Of a DNA stretch of 64,000 nucleotides, positions 1 through 11,560 are shown in pieces. A program made the position numbers and the translations under genes. The stretch is from NCBI RefSeq assembly GCF_047495875.1, contig NC_092473.1, positions 11,685,733 through 11,749,732 of the forward strand, given 5' to 3'. The first letter of the stretch is position 1. Each line of letters starts with the position of its first letter. The notes under the pieces were generated by a model that was not told the DNA's origin, did not search any database, and was given only the letters and a program-made list of their open reading frames with translations. Origin of the DNA: Pithys albifrons albifrons (Eukaryota; Chordata; Aves; Passeriformes; Thamnophilidae).

Positions 1-2450
1 ATTATTCAATCAATAGCCTCTCATTATGAATGAATAGGCTAAATTGCCTTTGAATGATGTAAAGATTGACAAGGCAGAGGTCAGCCTAATATAACTACTT
101 ACCCTAAAGTGACTTCAGTGATTTGAAAGGTGGCACTGGATGGCAGTGGGGTCAAGGATGTGGGGGGTGGGTGGGTGCAGCGGTAATGCTGAGCACGTCC
201 TCAGACAGAATGCAGTGGCTGCATGGGGATGCTCAGGATCCTGGTGGCAAATGCTGCAAACCTCTGCTGGACTGGGCCTTGAGAGGGGTTTTAGAAGTGG
301 GAGGTGGGGAAAAAGAAAATGGCAAATTGTGGGAGTGAGAGGCAGAGAGACAGCAGAGGGGGGTGCAGAGCTGTGGTGCACACTCACTGCTGGCCCTGCT
401 TGCTAGGAAAGGTCTTGTGGCTCAAGGCAAGAAAACTGGGTCATGTTTCTGAGCTCATCCCATCTTGACACCTTTCAGTTGTATCTACCAGCCAAAAGAA
501 ACTCCCAGTTGTGGGTTTGGGGCCCAGCTTTCCCCCTCCCCATCCCCAGTACTCTTCAGTTGCTGATATGATGTCAATACAGGGTTTAGAGCTCATTAGG
601 AAACTGGAAACAAGGAAGATGAGCATCTCAGTGATGATGGTGATACCCAGCAGGTAGGACTGGGAATGCTGGGGAGTGGCTCCACAGGATCTTACTATAC
701 TGGCCTGAAAACAAGTCAGAGATTCATCTTAGGAAACAGGCACAGTTTGAGTGGTGAGTCTAACTCACCCTAAAGCACTCACCTAATGCTGCTACAAACC
801 TATGGCTGCAGCAAGCACAAACCTATGAGACAAGTGAAATAAAGGGCACTCTTGCACAGTGGAGGCTTGATAAACAGAACAGGCAGGGTTTTAATGCCAG
901 GAACCAACCTCAGCATTCACCCCATCCCTCAGCTCTGCTCTGCTGGGGCCAAATAGCAGGAGCCCCTGGAGCTAAAGTCAAAATCCAGAGGAAGGCCACC
1001 AGCTGACCCAACTGCACTTCTGGGGAGCCCTGTGCCTCCTGCCAAAATCATCGGCTCCCCACAGCTGATTTCCTCAGCTGGGTACCAGCATATCACAGAG
1101 GGGTCTGGTCTGCCTGTGCCTGCCACAGAGGGTACAGGGAGAAAAATGTTCTTGATGGGAATCTGAACTTTTATAACACTGACCTGGTTTGCTGGATGGT
1201 TTTGCATCCTTTTTTCTGTTAACAGATAATATCCCAAGGCTGTGTACAAACGTACCTGCTTTGCATGGTGCTTTGGGCCAAAGGTGGATGAAGGACCATG
1301 GGGCCTTCCCCATCGTGAGACTTTGCTTGTGCCTCTGCATGGGGAAAAACTTCCCTGAAGTGGAGGGCTTTCCCAGCATTCAGGCACCTGTCTCCTGCCT
1401 CCAGCAAGGCTGTGCTCCTCCAGAAACAGCACAGTGCCATCTGTTGGCTTCCTCACTCTGCAATGGAGCAGAACCCTTGAAAGTCCTGGGAAACAGGAAA
1501 AAATGGGGAAAAAAGTGTATGTGCACCCCAGTTTTCCCCAGGTTGCTGCCTGCCCTCCTCACTAACTTCTGTGGGCAGAGATTATGGGTCTGGCATCAGA
1601 AACACTTTGCTTTTCCATCTGATGCCTGGTGTTGCATATGAGCTGGGCCATGGTGCTGCCCTCCTTGTGGCTCTGCTCCTCCAGCCTTAACAGTGATGGT
1701 GACAGTGACAGCTCAGTCCCTCTGGGATACTGGATAATTAACTACCACCCCACCATGCACCATGTCTCCTCCAGTACGCCTTTCTGGAGTTTTTTCCCAG
1801 GTGGAAAAGGGGAATTTATCAGAGTTGCACAGGTGCCATGTGACCCTGCTGAAACAGCTGATGTCCAGAAATCCTAGACAGATGGACAGCACAGGCAACA
1901 TGTGTGTGGGTTCATTTACCTGCACAGTAAATCCTACACATCTGACTTTGGCACAGCAAACTGAGTAGAAATGCACATTTCTGGAAAGACTTCACTCCAA
2001 CATGTTCCTGGGTACAGGAATGAATGTCCTCACCCTGTACCTGGGCTGTCTCACTGTGTTTTAACTGGAAGCACTTTCACCGAGGTAGTGGGTGGATTTA
2101 TGGCCATGCATTGCTCGCACATCAGCTTCAGTGCTCAGGGATGATTCAGGTTGAATGACTCTGAACAAATGTAGATTGTATTATTACTGTACAGGATTAA
2201 GGAACATGTCTCTGCTTTGAACATTCTTCATTGCATTAAAGAAATAAAGAAAAAACACCAAGAGGAAGCTAAAATTCCTAATGGGAGTGCAAAAAGGATT
2301 TTTTGCTAATATTTTTTACCCACTTTTCTTATTGGAGGAAAATAATTTTTAAGCAAACCCAGAGGTGGTGGTCCACAGTGAGACACTGAGGGGTGCTGCC
2401 TGGGGCCAGGCAGGAAGCCCAGCATCCATTCCTGATCCTGCATTACCTCT
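1..2450. other. Gene-free stretch, nothing recognised
   Basis: Mixed-composition sequence with many stop codons in all frames. The open frames here (up to about 175 codons) have no recognisable domain and no splice-site chain linking them. I see no RNA gene, repeat array or CpG island. Confidence 0.6.
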
Positions 2451-2454
2451 TCTC

Positions 2455-2535
2455 CTGCCTTGAATTTCCCACCTGCAAATGCGGAAGATAACACTGCCAT
2501 ACCCCTCCACCTCATGGGAGCAAGACAGGCCTTCA
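2455..2535 (+). repeat. MIR-like SINE remnant (weak)
   Basis: The order of words resembles the MIR core: a 'tttcccacctgcaaatg' stretch like the MIR 'tttcctcatctgtaaaatg', followed by 'gataacactgcc' and 'cacctcatggg' in the places of 'gataataatagtacc' and 'cctacctcataggg'. It is heavily diverged. Assignment is by eye. Confidence 0.35.
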
Positions 2536-3493
2536 TCCTGTAAATGGAATTTGAAGATGTAGAATAGAGTGTTCCATAAATGTTAAATATTATCATTCTT
2601 GTTACAAAGCAAAAAGTGGAAAGATACAGGGATAGAGTTCAGCTAAAGAGGTTCTCTTGTTACAGATAAAGTAGTGTCTTTAATGACGTATAGAGCGAAA
2701 GTACATAATTTCCACAGAAGAATGCAATTGTAACCCAGAGTAGTTTCACTCTCTAAATTAAGTTTTGTGTCCAGACCAACCACGTTTAGTTTGCAGGCAG
2801 CCTAAGCAGCGGAGAGGACAAGAGAAGGTGATGTTGAAGTGTCCCCATCCATATTTGTCCACCCCCCAAGCCAAGCTGGGGGTTCTCTCCATATCCCCAG
2901 GGTCTGGTGTGTTTGCAGCAGCAGCTCTTTGCTACACTCTACACAGAAATGGCATTTTTCCACTCTGGAAAGTAAGATTGAGGAGATCCCTGTGAAGTGT
3001 CATCACATTATTTAATAAGACAGGCTGGTGAGCTTGGCAGCACAGAGTGAAGGATGGGCATCCTGCAGATCTCAGCCCTGGCACCACTGTGGTGAGGATG
3101 GGCCCTGCATTTCGCATCCAGGCAGATGTCCATGTGCTAGAGGCGACAGTGTTGGGGCTTCAGTGGCCACAGGCCAGACACAAGGGAGCCAGCCTGGGGG
3201 AAATCAAAGGCTTCTAACATTTTCTACACTAACACTAAGTGGAGGGAATGTTAGTCATTATTTCTGAGCTGAGATGTGCTTGTTTCTGTACTCTCCCAGG
3301 GAATAAGCTCTAGCCACCAGGGCATAGCAAGAGCTATCTCTTTCTGGACTTTTCTTAACGATTTTTTGAACCTAAGTAGACCCAAATTTTAAAGAAAATA
3401 ATTTTGTGATCTCCTTCATCACTAAACCTTTAAATATTTTTTAAATACACAAAGGGCATCCTGTGGTCCAGGTGATCCTGAGTGAGGCCAAAT

Positions 3494-3635
3494 CTGTGCC
3501 TCAGTTTCCCTTCCTGTGAGATGCAGCTAATGCCTACTGACCCATGTGCACAACACTTTATAACCACGCATGAAAGGCCTTCCACAAGTAGTTATTAATA
3601 TTAATAATAATAATTGTTGTTGTTACTAAGCCAAC
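3494..3635 (+). repeat. MIR-like SINE remnant
   Basis: Begins with 'gtgcctcagtttccc', the hallmark start of the MIR core, continues with a diverged 'ctgtgagatg' word, and ends with an ATT/AAT-rich tail (3590-3630) in the place where MIR has its '...aataaatgttagctattatt' end. It is an old CORE-SINE family insertion; no target-site duplication is visible at this age. Confidence 0.5.
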
Positions 3636-3880
3636 TATAAAAATAATTTTTCAGAGAAACAAAGTGCCCTGTCTCCTGGTGATAGATTACACGATGCTAG
3701 AAATTACTCACAGTATGAAGCTGGTTTCCAGTCTGGTTCTTTTCAATAAATTATAGACCGAGCCCCGAGTGCGTACAGTTTACCAAAGTAAATTCAAAAT
3801 AGGCATAAAGTATATTCTCCCATCAATTTTCCTCATGATCGTTTGGGGGTTGCTTCTGAGAAGTAGTTAAATATCCCCAC
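3636..3880. promoter_or_regulatory. AT-rich island, candidate non-coding element
   Basis: A 245-bp AT-rich segment between an old SINE and GC-rich sequence, with no open frame and no simple repeat. It includes unique-looking words with isolated CpGs ('gagccccgagtgcgtac'). Such islands in deserts next to homeobox genes are often conserved enhancers. That role is inferred from context only. Confidence 0.25.
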
Positions 3881-4037
3881 AGCAGTTTCCCAGAATCTTT
3901 TGCTGGGGCTGGGGGGATGTGGCATGGCAGCTGGCCCCAGGCTGTGCACAGGGAAACGGGGATCCTGGTGGGGATTGGGGTCTTCGTGAAAGGGGACACG
4001 TCCCAGCCAATCCGTGACTACACATCACCACCTCTGA

Positions 4038-4799
4038 ATGCTGTCCAGTCTCGCCCGTTGCTCCCCCACGACCTTACCGGAGTGGCTGCATCTCCCCCTG
4101 CAGCATCTCTTTATTCCTTTATTTCTTTTTTTTTTCCCATTTTTGGATTTCGCCTGCCTTATTTATCCGCTAAATTCCTTCCAGATGGGGCTGCCGCTTT
4201 CCCTGCTTCCTTCGCGCCGGTGCCACGCGCGGAGGCTGCCCATCGGCAGGTGTAGGGCAGAGCGCAGCATATGCCGCGGGTTTGGCAGCGCCGGCTGCGG
4301 CAGCAGCTTCTGCGCGTCTCTCCGGGCAGCGCTCAGCTGGGACCTGGCGCCGCTCGCAAACACCATCTGGCCTTGGCAGGCCCAAGCCCGAGGAGCCCTT
4401 CCTCGCATCGCCAGCCCGGGTGGACGCGCGGTGCCAGCCGCGCTCAGCACGGCCAAGGTGCCACCGCGCCGCTGGGGACAGCGCTCGGAGAAGGCACTGC
4501 AGGATAAAGGGGGGTTTCCTGCTAGGAGCATGACCCCATGCAAAGGGGAGCCCTTGGCAATGCTCAGCTGCATTAAAGCAGCTCTGGCATCATCTCCATG
4601 GTCCCACAGGAGTCCCCCAAGTCCCTCCAGCGTCAGACGAAGGTGGGGGTGGCACCAGGAGGCTCCTTGGCATGACAGGGAGCCCTCGCTGGGGCATCAA
4701 CATATCGTGGTGAGGCAGCAGCCTCTGCCTTCTGCACCTGAACCTGCTCAGTGCAGGCAGGAGAAAAGCCACAAATGGGAATTATTAATGGCAAAATGA
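4038..4799 (+). other. 253-codon open frame over a CpG-rich patch; probably not a gene
   Basis: This is the longest uninterrupted frame I saw in the gene-free part. The conceptual product starts with a hydrophobic stretch (about residues 18-50, rich in F, L and P) and then becomes R/P/A/S-rich. That composition is what any frame gives when read through GC-rich, stop-poor DNA. No family resemblance is recognised. There is no strong Kozak context at the first ATG, and no poly(A) signal follows at once. It could be a lncRNA exon or spurious. Confidence 0.15.
4190..4500. promoter_or_regulatory. Orphan CpG-rich patch (possible CpG island)
   Basis: About 300 bp with very high GC and dense CpG ('tcgcgccggtgccacgcgcgg', 'gacgcgcggtgcc', 'ccgcgccgctgggg'), unlike its flanks. 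It is more than 19 kb from the nearest recognised gene end. Orphan CpG islands near developmental genes often mark an unannotated promoter or a Polycomb-bound element. I see no TATA box or splice donor that would fix a transcript. Confidence 0.5.
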
Positions 4800-7130
4800 A
4801 TCTCTCTGCCTGGTGGGTCTGCCCTGGAAAGCTGCCCTGTGCCTCTGATTGGCATGGCGCACCTGGGAGAAGTGGGTATGTGTGCAGCACCCCATCTCCT
4901 CCTCCCACAGTAAGTACTGGCACTAAAACCAATTCTGGATGTATGGAGTAAGGTCAAAGTGAATAAAAAAATAAGAAATATAAAAAAGAATATCTGAAGC
5001 CTGCATGTCAGCCTAACAAACTTCCTCACTCAAAGGCTACCACAAACCTGTGCAGAATATGTCCCATTCTGAACTTAGGATGAACATGAGCCCATGTGAT
5101 TTGCAATTTGTGATGCTCACACATTTTGCCTAAACCTTGACTGCAGACCCTCATCTCCCACACATTCTCCAGGAAAGCCCTGCTCCTGCCGTTGCTCCCA
5201 AAACCCTTCCCACTGAGGACTGCCAGGAAAAGGCTGGTATGACCTCACACGTGCAATGCCGAATGTTGGTTTCAGCTCTGGCCTGGAAATACCCAAGTTG
5301 TGACAAGAAGAGCTTCTGCTCTCACTGAGCTGTCCGGTGTTTCCACTCTCTGCAAAATGTGGTTACATCTTAAGAACAGGTTTGCAAAGGAAAGGGGTAC
5401 AGGGACCCTGCAGGGAGAAAGGCTTCTCCCTGTTCCATGTGCAACTGGGACAGCCTCTGCAAAGCCTGACCATCACAGGGGTTGTATACAGGAGAGAAAA
5501 CTTTATAGAATGAGCTGTGCTTGCAAACATCTTCCCATATCTTCCCATGGAAAAAGGTTTTCCCCCATCACCTCAGCTATAGAATCAGCATCAGCAGCAG
5601 TTGAGTCAGCAGGACGATGTGTATTTTGGCTCCCAGCAGGACTCTTTCCAACTTGCTCACCCATGTGAATGGCCTCATTTCACCAGGACCTGTCTGACTC
5701 AGCAGCTGCCAGTCTGCTGGCCCAGGGTAGGCACCCTGCACTGCAAGGCTTTATCCCACGTGCCCTGTGTTACATCTCCTGGGCTGCAGTGCTCACCACA
5801 GAGGTCTGAAGTTCAATACAACTTCAGCAAAGCAGTCACTGAGCCCTGGTGCTCTGGAGAGCAGGCAATGGGTGCTGGCCACAAAGGCAATCCTCACCTA
5901 CCTCTGCCCCATCACTTCTCCCAACTCACAAGAAAACTCCATTTTCTTCCTAGCCAGGTCCGCCAGAAAGCAGCTCACCCATCAAAGCACCTTGCATTCA
6001 CAGAAAGAGACAGTGTGTTACTTGCACCTGCAAGGGACTTTTTTTGTGTATGTTCAAAGCCAGCTAACACAGCTCAGTGGCTTGGACTTTGGAACTCACA
6101 GTCCTGGGCCAAGCCATGCATCATCAGTGCAACTGCACCAGAAATAAGCACACAAAGTCCCAGATGCAGTGGAGCAGAGCATCTCAGAGGGTCCACTTAC
6201 TGCTATTTGCCTGCAAATTCTGGTTGCAATTGCACTGGCACAAAACCACTGTAAGACAAGTGTCAGCAACACTACACCAAACCTCACCACTGTGTCAGCT
6301 GGGATCCATCAGTATAACAAACCCAAAGTTGATCTCTCTTTCCCTTGCTCTTGAAGAGGAAAGGATTTGATTTCTTCCTTGCCAGATCTTGCTCTCCAAA
6401 CTCAAACAGAAGTCAAATTTTCCAGACCCTTGTGTGCCAGTGCTGTGCACCCACAACAAGGCACTGCCTGTTCTGCAGACTACTTTGTGTAGCACAGATG
6501 AATCTATATCTATATAATATCTCCCCATATATATACTATATAACTGGCTATTTTGCATGTAGAACAGCTTAAAGACAGTCTGATCTCAAACTTACTTGAA
6601 GCCCTTTAGCTTGAAGGCCTCTATAACAGAGAGGCTGCCCCTCTGGGGTCTGTCTAGCCTGGGAGGATGCTGACAAAGGAGAAAGAAGAATGACAGATGC
6701 TCCCCATACATGTAGGCAAATAAAGATGGGATAAGGGGAGAATGGGAGCCTAAAGGAAAAGAAAATGAGTGTACATGCACACACACACGTGCACACAACA
6801 GGCAAGACAAAGGAAAGGGGGACAAGCAAAAAGGAGGAGAGCTGGAGAAACCACCCTACGTGCTTGGCAAGGGCTGTTTGCAGCAGCATCTCATGCTGCT
6901 TTGTGAGATCCATCCAGGACATATCTGCGTCAGTGAACCAGAATCCTGACACCAGTCCCTTTGATAAATATTTATCGTGCCTGGCTCTCTATCACTTCAG
7001 TTTCCACCAGATTAACCTCGATTCTTCCAACAAAAAATGCCCTGATGTTCTGCCTGACACACACACGTCACACTGACCTTCCTTCTCTGGATTCCCCAAG
7101 GCCCTCGCTCCCGTTCAGCTAAGGGGAGAA
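4501..7130. other. Gene-free stretch, nothing recognised
   Basis: Ordinary mixed sequence. It includes a 217-codon plus-strand frame (5601-6254) without recognisable content, and a short TA-rich run near 6505-6545. No RNA gene or repeat array is seen. Confidence 0.5.
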
Positions 7131-7134
7131 TTTG

Positions 7135-7475
7135 CTCTCATCAATCAGAACTGGATTTCTCCCATGCCATGTAAATAATTTAGAGGCACAAGCATCCATG
7201 GCACTGCTTATGTGCAGCCCAAACCCAGTGCCAGGAATCTTGGGAAAAGGGCCCAATAATATTGTACCAGTCCAAAGTAATTAAAGTGCATCATTACATA
7301 TAAATTTGTAATTAAACACTTTAACGTAATCATCCCGCACAGCACGATTCCTGATGAATTAATTAAAAGAACTCCAGAAATTAATGTTTTACTTGTCACC
7401 ATTGTTGTGCTAGCTGTAGCCATCTCCCTGACTATTCCTGCAGCATGTTGTGAAGTAATTATATAATTACTGGGG
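7135..7475. promoter_or_regulatory. AT-rich candidate enhancer with many homeodomain sites
   Basis: A 340-bp island carrying repeated TAAT/ATTA cores: 'gtaattaaag', 'gtaattaaac', 'gaattaattaaaag', and at 7455-7470 the perfect palindrome GTAATTATATAATTAC. The sequence is otherwise complex and not repetitive. Paired-type homeodomain proteins such as UNCX bind TAAT half-sites as dimers. An UNCX-locus enhancer is therefore plausible, but this is inference from motif density and expected synteny. Confidence 0.4.
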
Positions 7476-7479
7476 AATG

Positions 7480-10400
7480 GGAAGGCCCAAAGTCCCAACA
7501 GAGGAGAAACCTGAAACAAAGTGGAAACAGCAACCACAAAAGGCAGAAGCAGCACCAATCTCCCCCCATTCAGCCCCAGCAGAAGTGAGGTTGTGAGAGG
7601 AGGGGAGGGATGAGGTTTCCACCAGCTCCACATCACAGATGTGTCCTCCCGGGTGGGAACACCTTGCTCGCATCCATGTGAGTGCACACATAGGGGTGGC
7701 TCCTGTGCTCTCCTGCTGTCTCAGATTGGCTTCCTTGTCCCCATACAAATGTCCTTCACCCCCGCACCTCATCCTTGTCATGCAGAAGCAGGACAGTCAC
7801 AGCAAAAACTGCCCCTCTCCATATATGCTCATCTATTTCCCTGCCTCAGTTTCCCCCACCTTCTACACCCTCCTTCTACAGCTCAGAGTTGATGCCTGAA
7901 GGGGTGGTCCTTCCAGCCCCACTCTTCATCCAACCCTCCTTCCACCCAGACCTCAGAAAATCCCTCCTTTGTGCGCTACATTACACTGGGCTTCAGTTTC
8001 CTTTCTCCATCCCCTACCTCAGACACAACCAACAATCTGCTCCCCTCAGGGCCAACCACATCTGTCCCAACTCAATGGCTCTGTTGAAGTGCCACCAGCA
8101 GTGTGTCCCCCACTCCTGACGGCGTTTAGCACCAAGACATGCCTCCTGCAGTGGTGAAGGGGTTAAGGCCGGACTCAAATTGAATCCTTGGATGCAGCGG
8201 GTGTCTGTGCCAGTCCATCCCTCTGTGTGTGTGTGCATGAATATATCTACACACAGCGTGAGGCTTGCTGGCTGAAAAACTCCCCTGGGGTTGTGCAGCG
8301 TGATGCACACGGTGTATTCTAGAGCCTGAGCTCTACCTGCTGTTGCAAGAAAAGTATTCAGATAGGTGAATTTAGAAGCCCTGGCAGGTCTCCTGCCCTC
8401 CACTGGAACTGGGTGTCGACCAGCATTTGTGCAAGGAAGGGCTGCCCAGCCAGTTGCTGAACCTGGACGAGCCCCAGCAGGACCCAGCTGAGGTGATGGG
8501 TGGCACAGAGCCACATCCAGTTTCCCTCAGCAAGGTGCACTTGTTTTAACAGGATTTCCAGCACTGTCCAGACACGTGGCTTCACATCTCTCTTTGCTGC
8601 TGGGGCTGCTGACAGCTCCAGCCACAGGGACTGTCAGATGGGGTCTGCACAAGAGGGAATATCAAGGTAAACATCCCTCTTCTGCCACCCCAAAAGCTTG
8701 GTGGGGAAAAGCAGGGGTGTCAGGTTGAGCTGACCCACAACATGCTCTGTAACAGCACTGATTTTCCTTAAAAAACCTTAACTTACTGCAGCACTCAGTC
8801 CATGTGTGGAAGCTCCCAGCAAGGCATTTTCCATGAATTATAGTACCAAGACTGGTTCCTACTGCTCCTTGTGATCCAGAAATACCCTTTGTTATCCTGG
8901 GCACCATCCCTGGTCTCACCTGGATGCACCTCTCCTGCCACATGGTGACAAGTCTCTGCTTTCAGCCTGTGTATGGCAATTGGTGGGTTTGGGGTTTTCC
9001 TTCTTATTTTCTGCACAGCCCAAAACCATGAAATACAGCTTGAGTTTACAGTTGCAAGGTCAGGAGATAAGGTAGAGTGGGGAAGGCCTGGAAGAAACAA
9101 CCATCCCTTCTGGCTGAAGGTGGGATGGGGACCCAGCAACTCCCCTGTCCAGGCTGAGGGGCTCACACAGCATGACTCTGTTTCCCCCATCCAGAGATTA
9201 GACTTAACTGGGGCTGTATTAGTTAACATTTGTACAGCTCTTTGAAAAAGTAAAGTGTTTGAGGCTTTAAATCCTGCCAGTGGGAACAGATCAACAAGAT
9301 TTCTAACCCTTCTGAAAAATTAAAGCTTTTGCCAATTAAGCTGGCAAACGCATGGATGTGAATCTAAAAACCTCTTGAGCTGGAGACCAAGACTGAAGCC
9401 TCCTGAGAACAGCCTCTCCTGGCTGCTCCTTGCTCTCCTCCTGCTCACCCATGTCAGAAATATATCAAGTAACCAAGATCTAAGCCCTTTCAGCAGACAC
9501 ATACTTGAAACATAACTAGGCTACAGATAGAACTGCAGTGAAGCTACCAATACGGACATTTAAGTGGACACCATGAATATGCAGATAATGTCTTTTCCTA
9601 GATTGCCTGGTCTGGTACTGCAAAAATGTCATAGGATAGCATAATCTACTGTAATTTTGCAATTAGCCCTGTAATTTGAGTTACAGGTTTGATGCCACAA
9701 GCTATGGATGATTCCATACACACATTCCATACCAGCATTGCCTGTGCCTGGGGAATGTCCTCTGCTTTGGGAATTAACTCATGCTGGGAGGTTATGCTCT
9801 CCTGGATGACTTCAGGATTTAAGTACAAAATTTTATGCAATATAAAGCAATCTACACAGTTCATCTGTACATCCTTTTTGGGGCAGATTTGCGCCTTTGC
9901 AGGCTGAGCTACACCAAGACAAAGCCCCAGGCAATAACCACAGCTTGGCAAGGGGAAGAGCATTGAGCATTGCCTATCATCACATGCATACTTGGAGAGG
10001 GACATGGACTTACCTGGAGTCATTCAAGCTGAAAGAAAACCATGCGGAACAGTGGCAAGGCAGTCCAACACCACATGAGGGATAATGAAGCAAATCACTC
10101 AATAGCTGAATGTCCCCTTCCCTTCCAGCCTAACTTCCAACACAGGATGACCCCACAGACAGTGATTCAGCCACACACTACTCCTGGTAGTTCAGCTGCA
10201 AAAAACAAATACCCTGTATCTGCTGTACTTGCCTGGTGTGTCTCCATGAGGATGGATGAACACAACTGGCACGTGTGTCATGATGGATGTGTGCCCAAGC
10301 AGGGGCACCCAAAGCAAAGTCAAGGGACACTTGGGCAGCAGTTTCTGGTGAAGGCATTTATCCTACAGGCTCAGACCTCAGTGCTTGCCCAGCACTGTGC

Positions 10401-10700
10401 CTTAGAGACACATGGCAATATGCGTGTCAGAGCCCAGTGGAGGGTGGCACTGGGTCCACAGGAGTTTGGAGACACCAGCTCAAACCTCTGCTCTCTGACT
10501 ACCCCATGCAACTTCAAATAAGTGACTTGGTGTCCCTGTGGGGGTGGGAATAACCCCAACATCATCCCCACTGTGCAGCTGAGTCAGGGCTGGGGTGCAG
10601 TCTGGAGAGGCTGCCCCATTCCCCCCTACACACTAACCCTGAGAAGTGTCCAGCTCACAGTCAGGGGTCCCTTCTTCACCCTTCCCCAGTTCCCAGTGGA
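7480..10700. other. Gene-free stretch, nothing recognised
   Basis: Mixed sequence with several pyrimidine-rich runs (7600-8020). No open frame is supported by domains, and no RNA gene or clear transposon is seen. Confidence 0.5.
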
Positions 10701-10704
10701 ACAA

Positions 10705-10885
10705 TTTACCTTTCGGAGCAAGTCCAAGATATTAATTAAGATAAATCTACCTCAATTTTGAGATTCTCTTATCATGTAATTTATCAAAATTATGTTAATT
10801 ATTTCTGTAGGGCAGCAAAATTATTACCTCTTCCGTGTCTGATTTGTATTAATATTCATAATTTAATAATTCAGCATCCAAGCCA
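10705..10885. promoter_or_regulatory. AT-rich candidate non-coding element
   Basis: A compact AT-rich island with 'attaattaag', 'gttaattatt', 'attaatattcataatttaataattcag' and other TAAT cores, bounded abruptly by GC-moderate sequence. There is no open frame and no microsatellite character. It pairs with a second island 280 bp further on. Confidence 0.35.
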
Positions 10886-10989
10886 TCTGGTTTGGGGAGC
10901 CATGCTCCTTCCCCTCCCTCTGCTAGAGCCAAAATGTTCCTGCCTCACCACTCCTGCACCCATCCAGGCAGCCCCCACCAGCTCCCAAT

Positions 10990-11160
10990 CAAAACTATGC
11001 CACCGGCTTCTGTCGGCATCACTGTCGGTGTTCCCCGTGGTCCCATCGAGGCTGCCGTGACGGGTTCCCGATCCCCCGGGGAGGGGGAGCAGCCCTTCCC
11101 CTGCGCCAGGCTGAGCCTCTGTCACCGGCACTGTCTCAGCCCGGCAGGTGAGCACAGCTG
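10990..11160. other. GC-rich block with CpGs
   Basis: A short GC-rich block ('gtcggcatcactgtcggtg', 'gtgacgggttcccgatccc') between two AT-rich islands. It may be one arm of a split CpG-rich region that resumes at 11320. No gene start can be assigned. Confidence 0.35.
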
Positions 11161-11320
11161 AATTGACATTTTCCACACTTTGTGATTTTTACACTGTAAT
11201 TTGACATAATTAATGCCTACATTACTGCTGATAATTTAGCTAGTTAATTAAACTCGGAGGAGATAATTAAGGAGAGGCTACTGCTTGGACTGCTAATTGT
11301 TTTTGTCATTATTTTAGGGG
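11161..11320. promoter_or_regulatory. AT-rich candidate non-coding element
   Basis: Carries 'cataattaatgcc', 'agctagttaattaaactc', 'agataattaagg' and 'ctgctaattg': at least four TAATTA/TTAATT cores in about 120 bp. It is sandwiched between GC-rich blocks. The composition suggests a functional non-coding element near a homeobox gene; conservation could not be tested here. Confidence 0.4.
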
Positions 11321-11560
11321 CCCGACAGCTGCCGGCTGAGTCATCCTCCCCATCAGCTGATGGCCGCACGTGACGGCCGTGCCGTGGGCACCGGTGCCCG
11401 GTGAAGCGGCCGAAGCTGCCGGCGGCTCGACCCGCCTGGCCTGGCTCGGAGCCAGCGGCCGCCGGCGCAGATGGCGAGCGCGGCTCTGCAAATGCACAGC
11501 CCCAGCGCTGTTCTGGCCGAGGGCAAGAGCCCCCCAGTTTGGGGCTAGACGAGATGGGGA
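11321..11560. promoter_or_regulatory. CpG-rich patch with AP-1/MAF-like site
   Basis: Dense CpG sequence ('gatggccgcacgtgacggc', 'gcggccgaagctgccggcgg'). GCTGAGTCA at about 11335-11343 matches an AP-1 core extended on one side like a MAF recognition element. No coding sequence is recognised. The 126-codon frame across it looks like a low-stop artefact. Confidence 0.35.

Noticed and set aside
5601..6254. 217-codon plus-strand open frame
   Set aside because: No recognisable domain, biased Cys/His/Ser composition typical of random frames, and no splice or promoter support.
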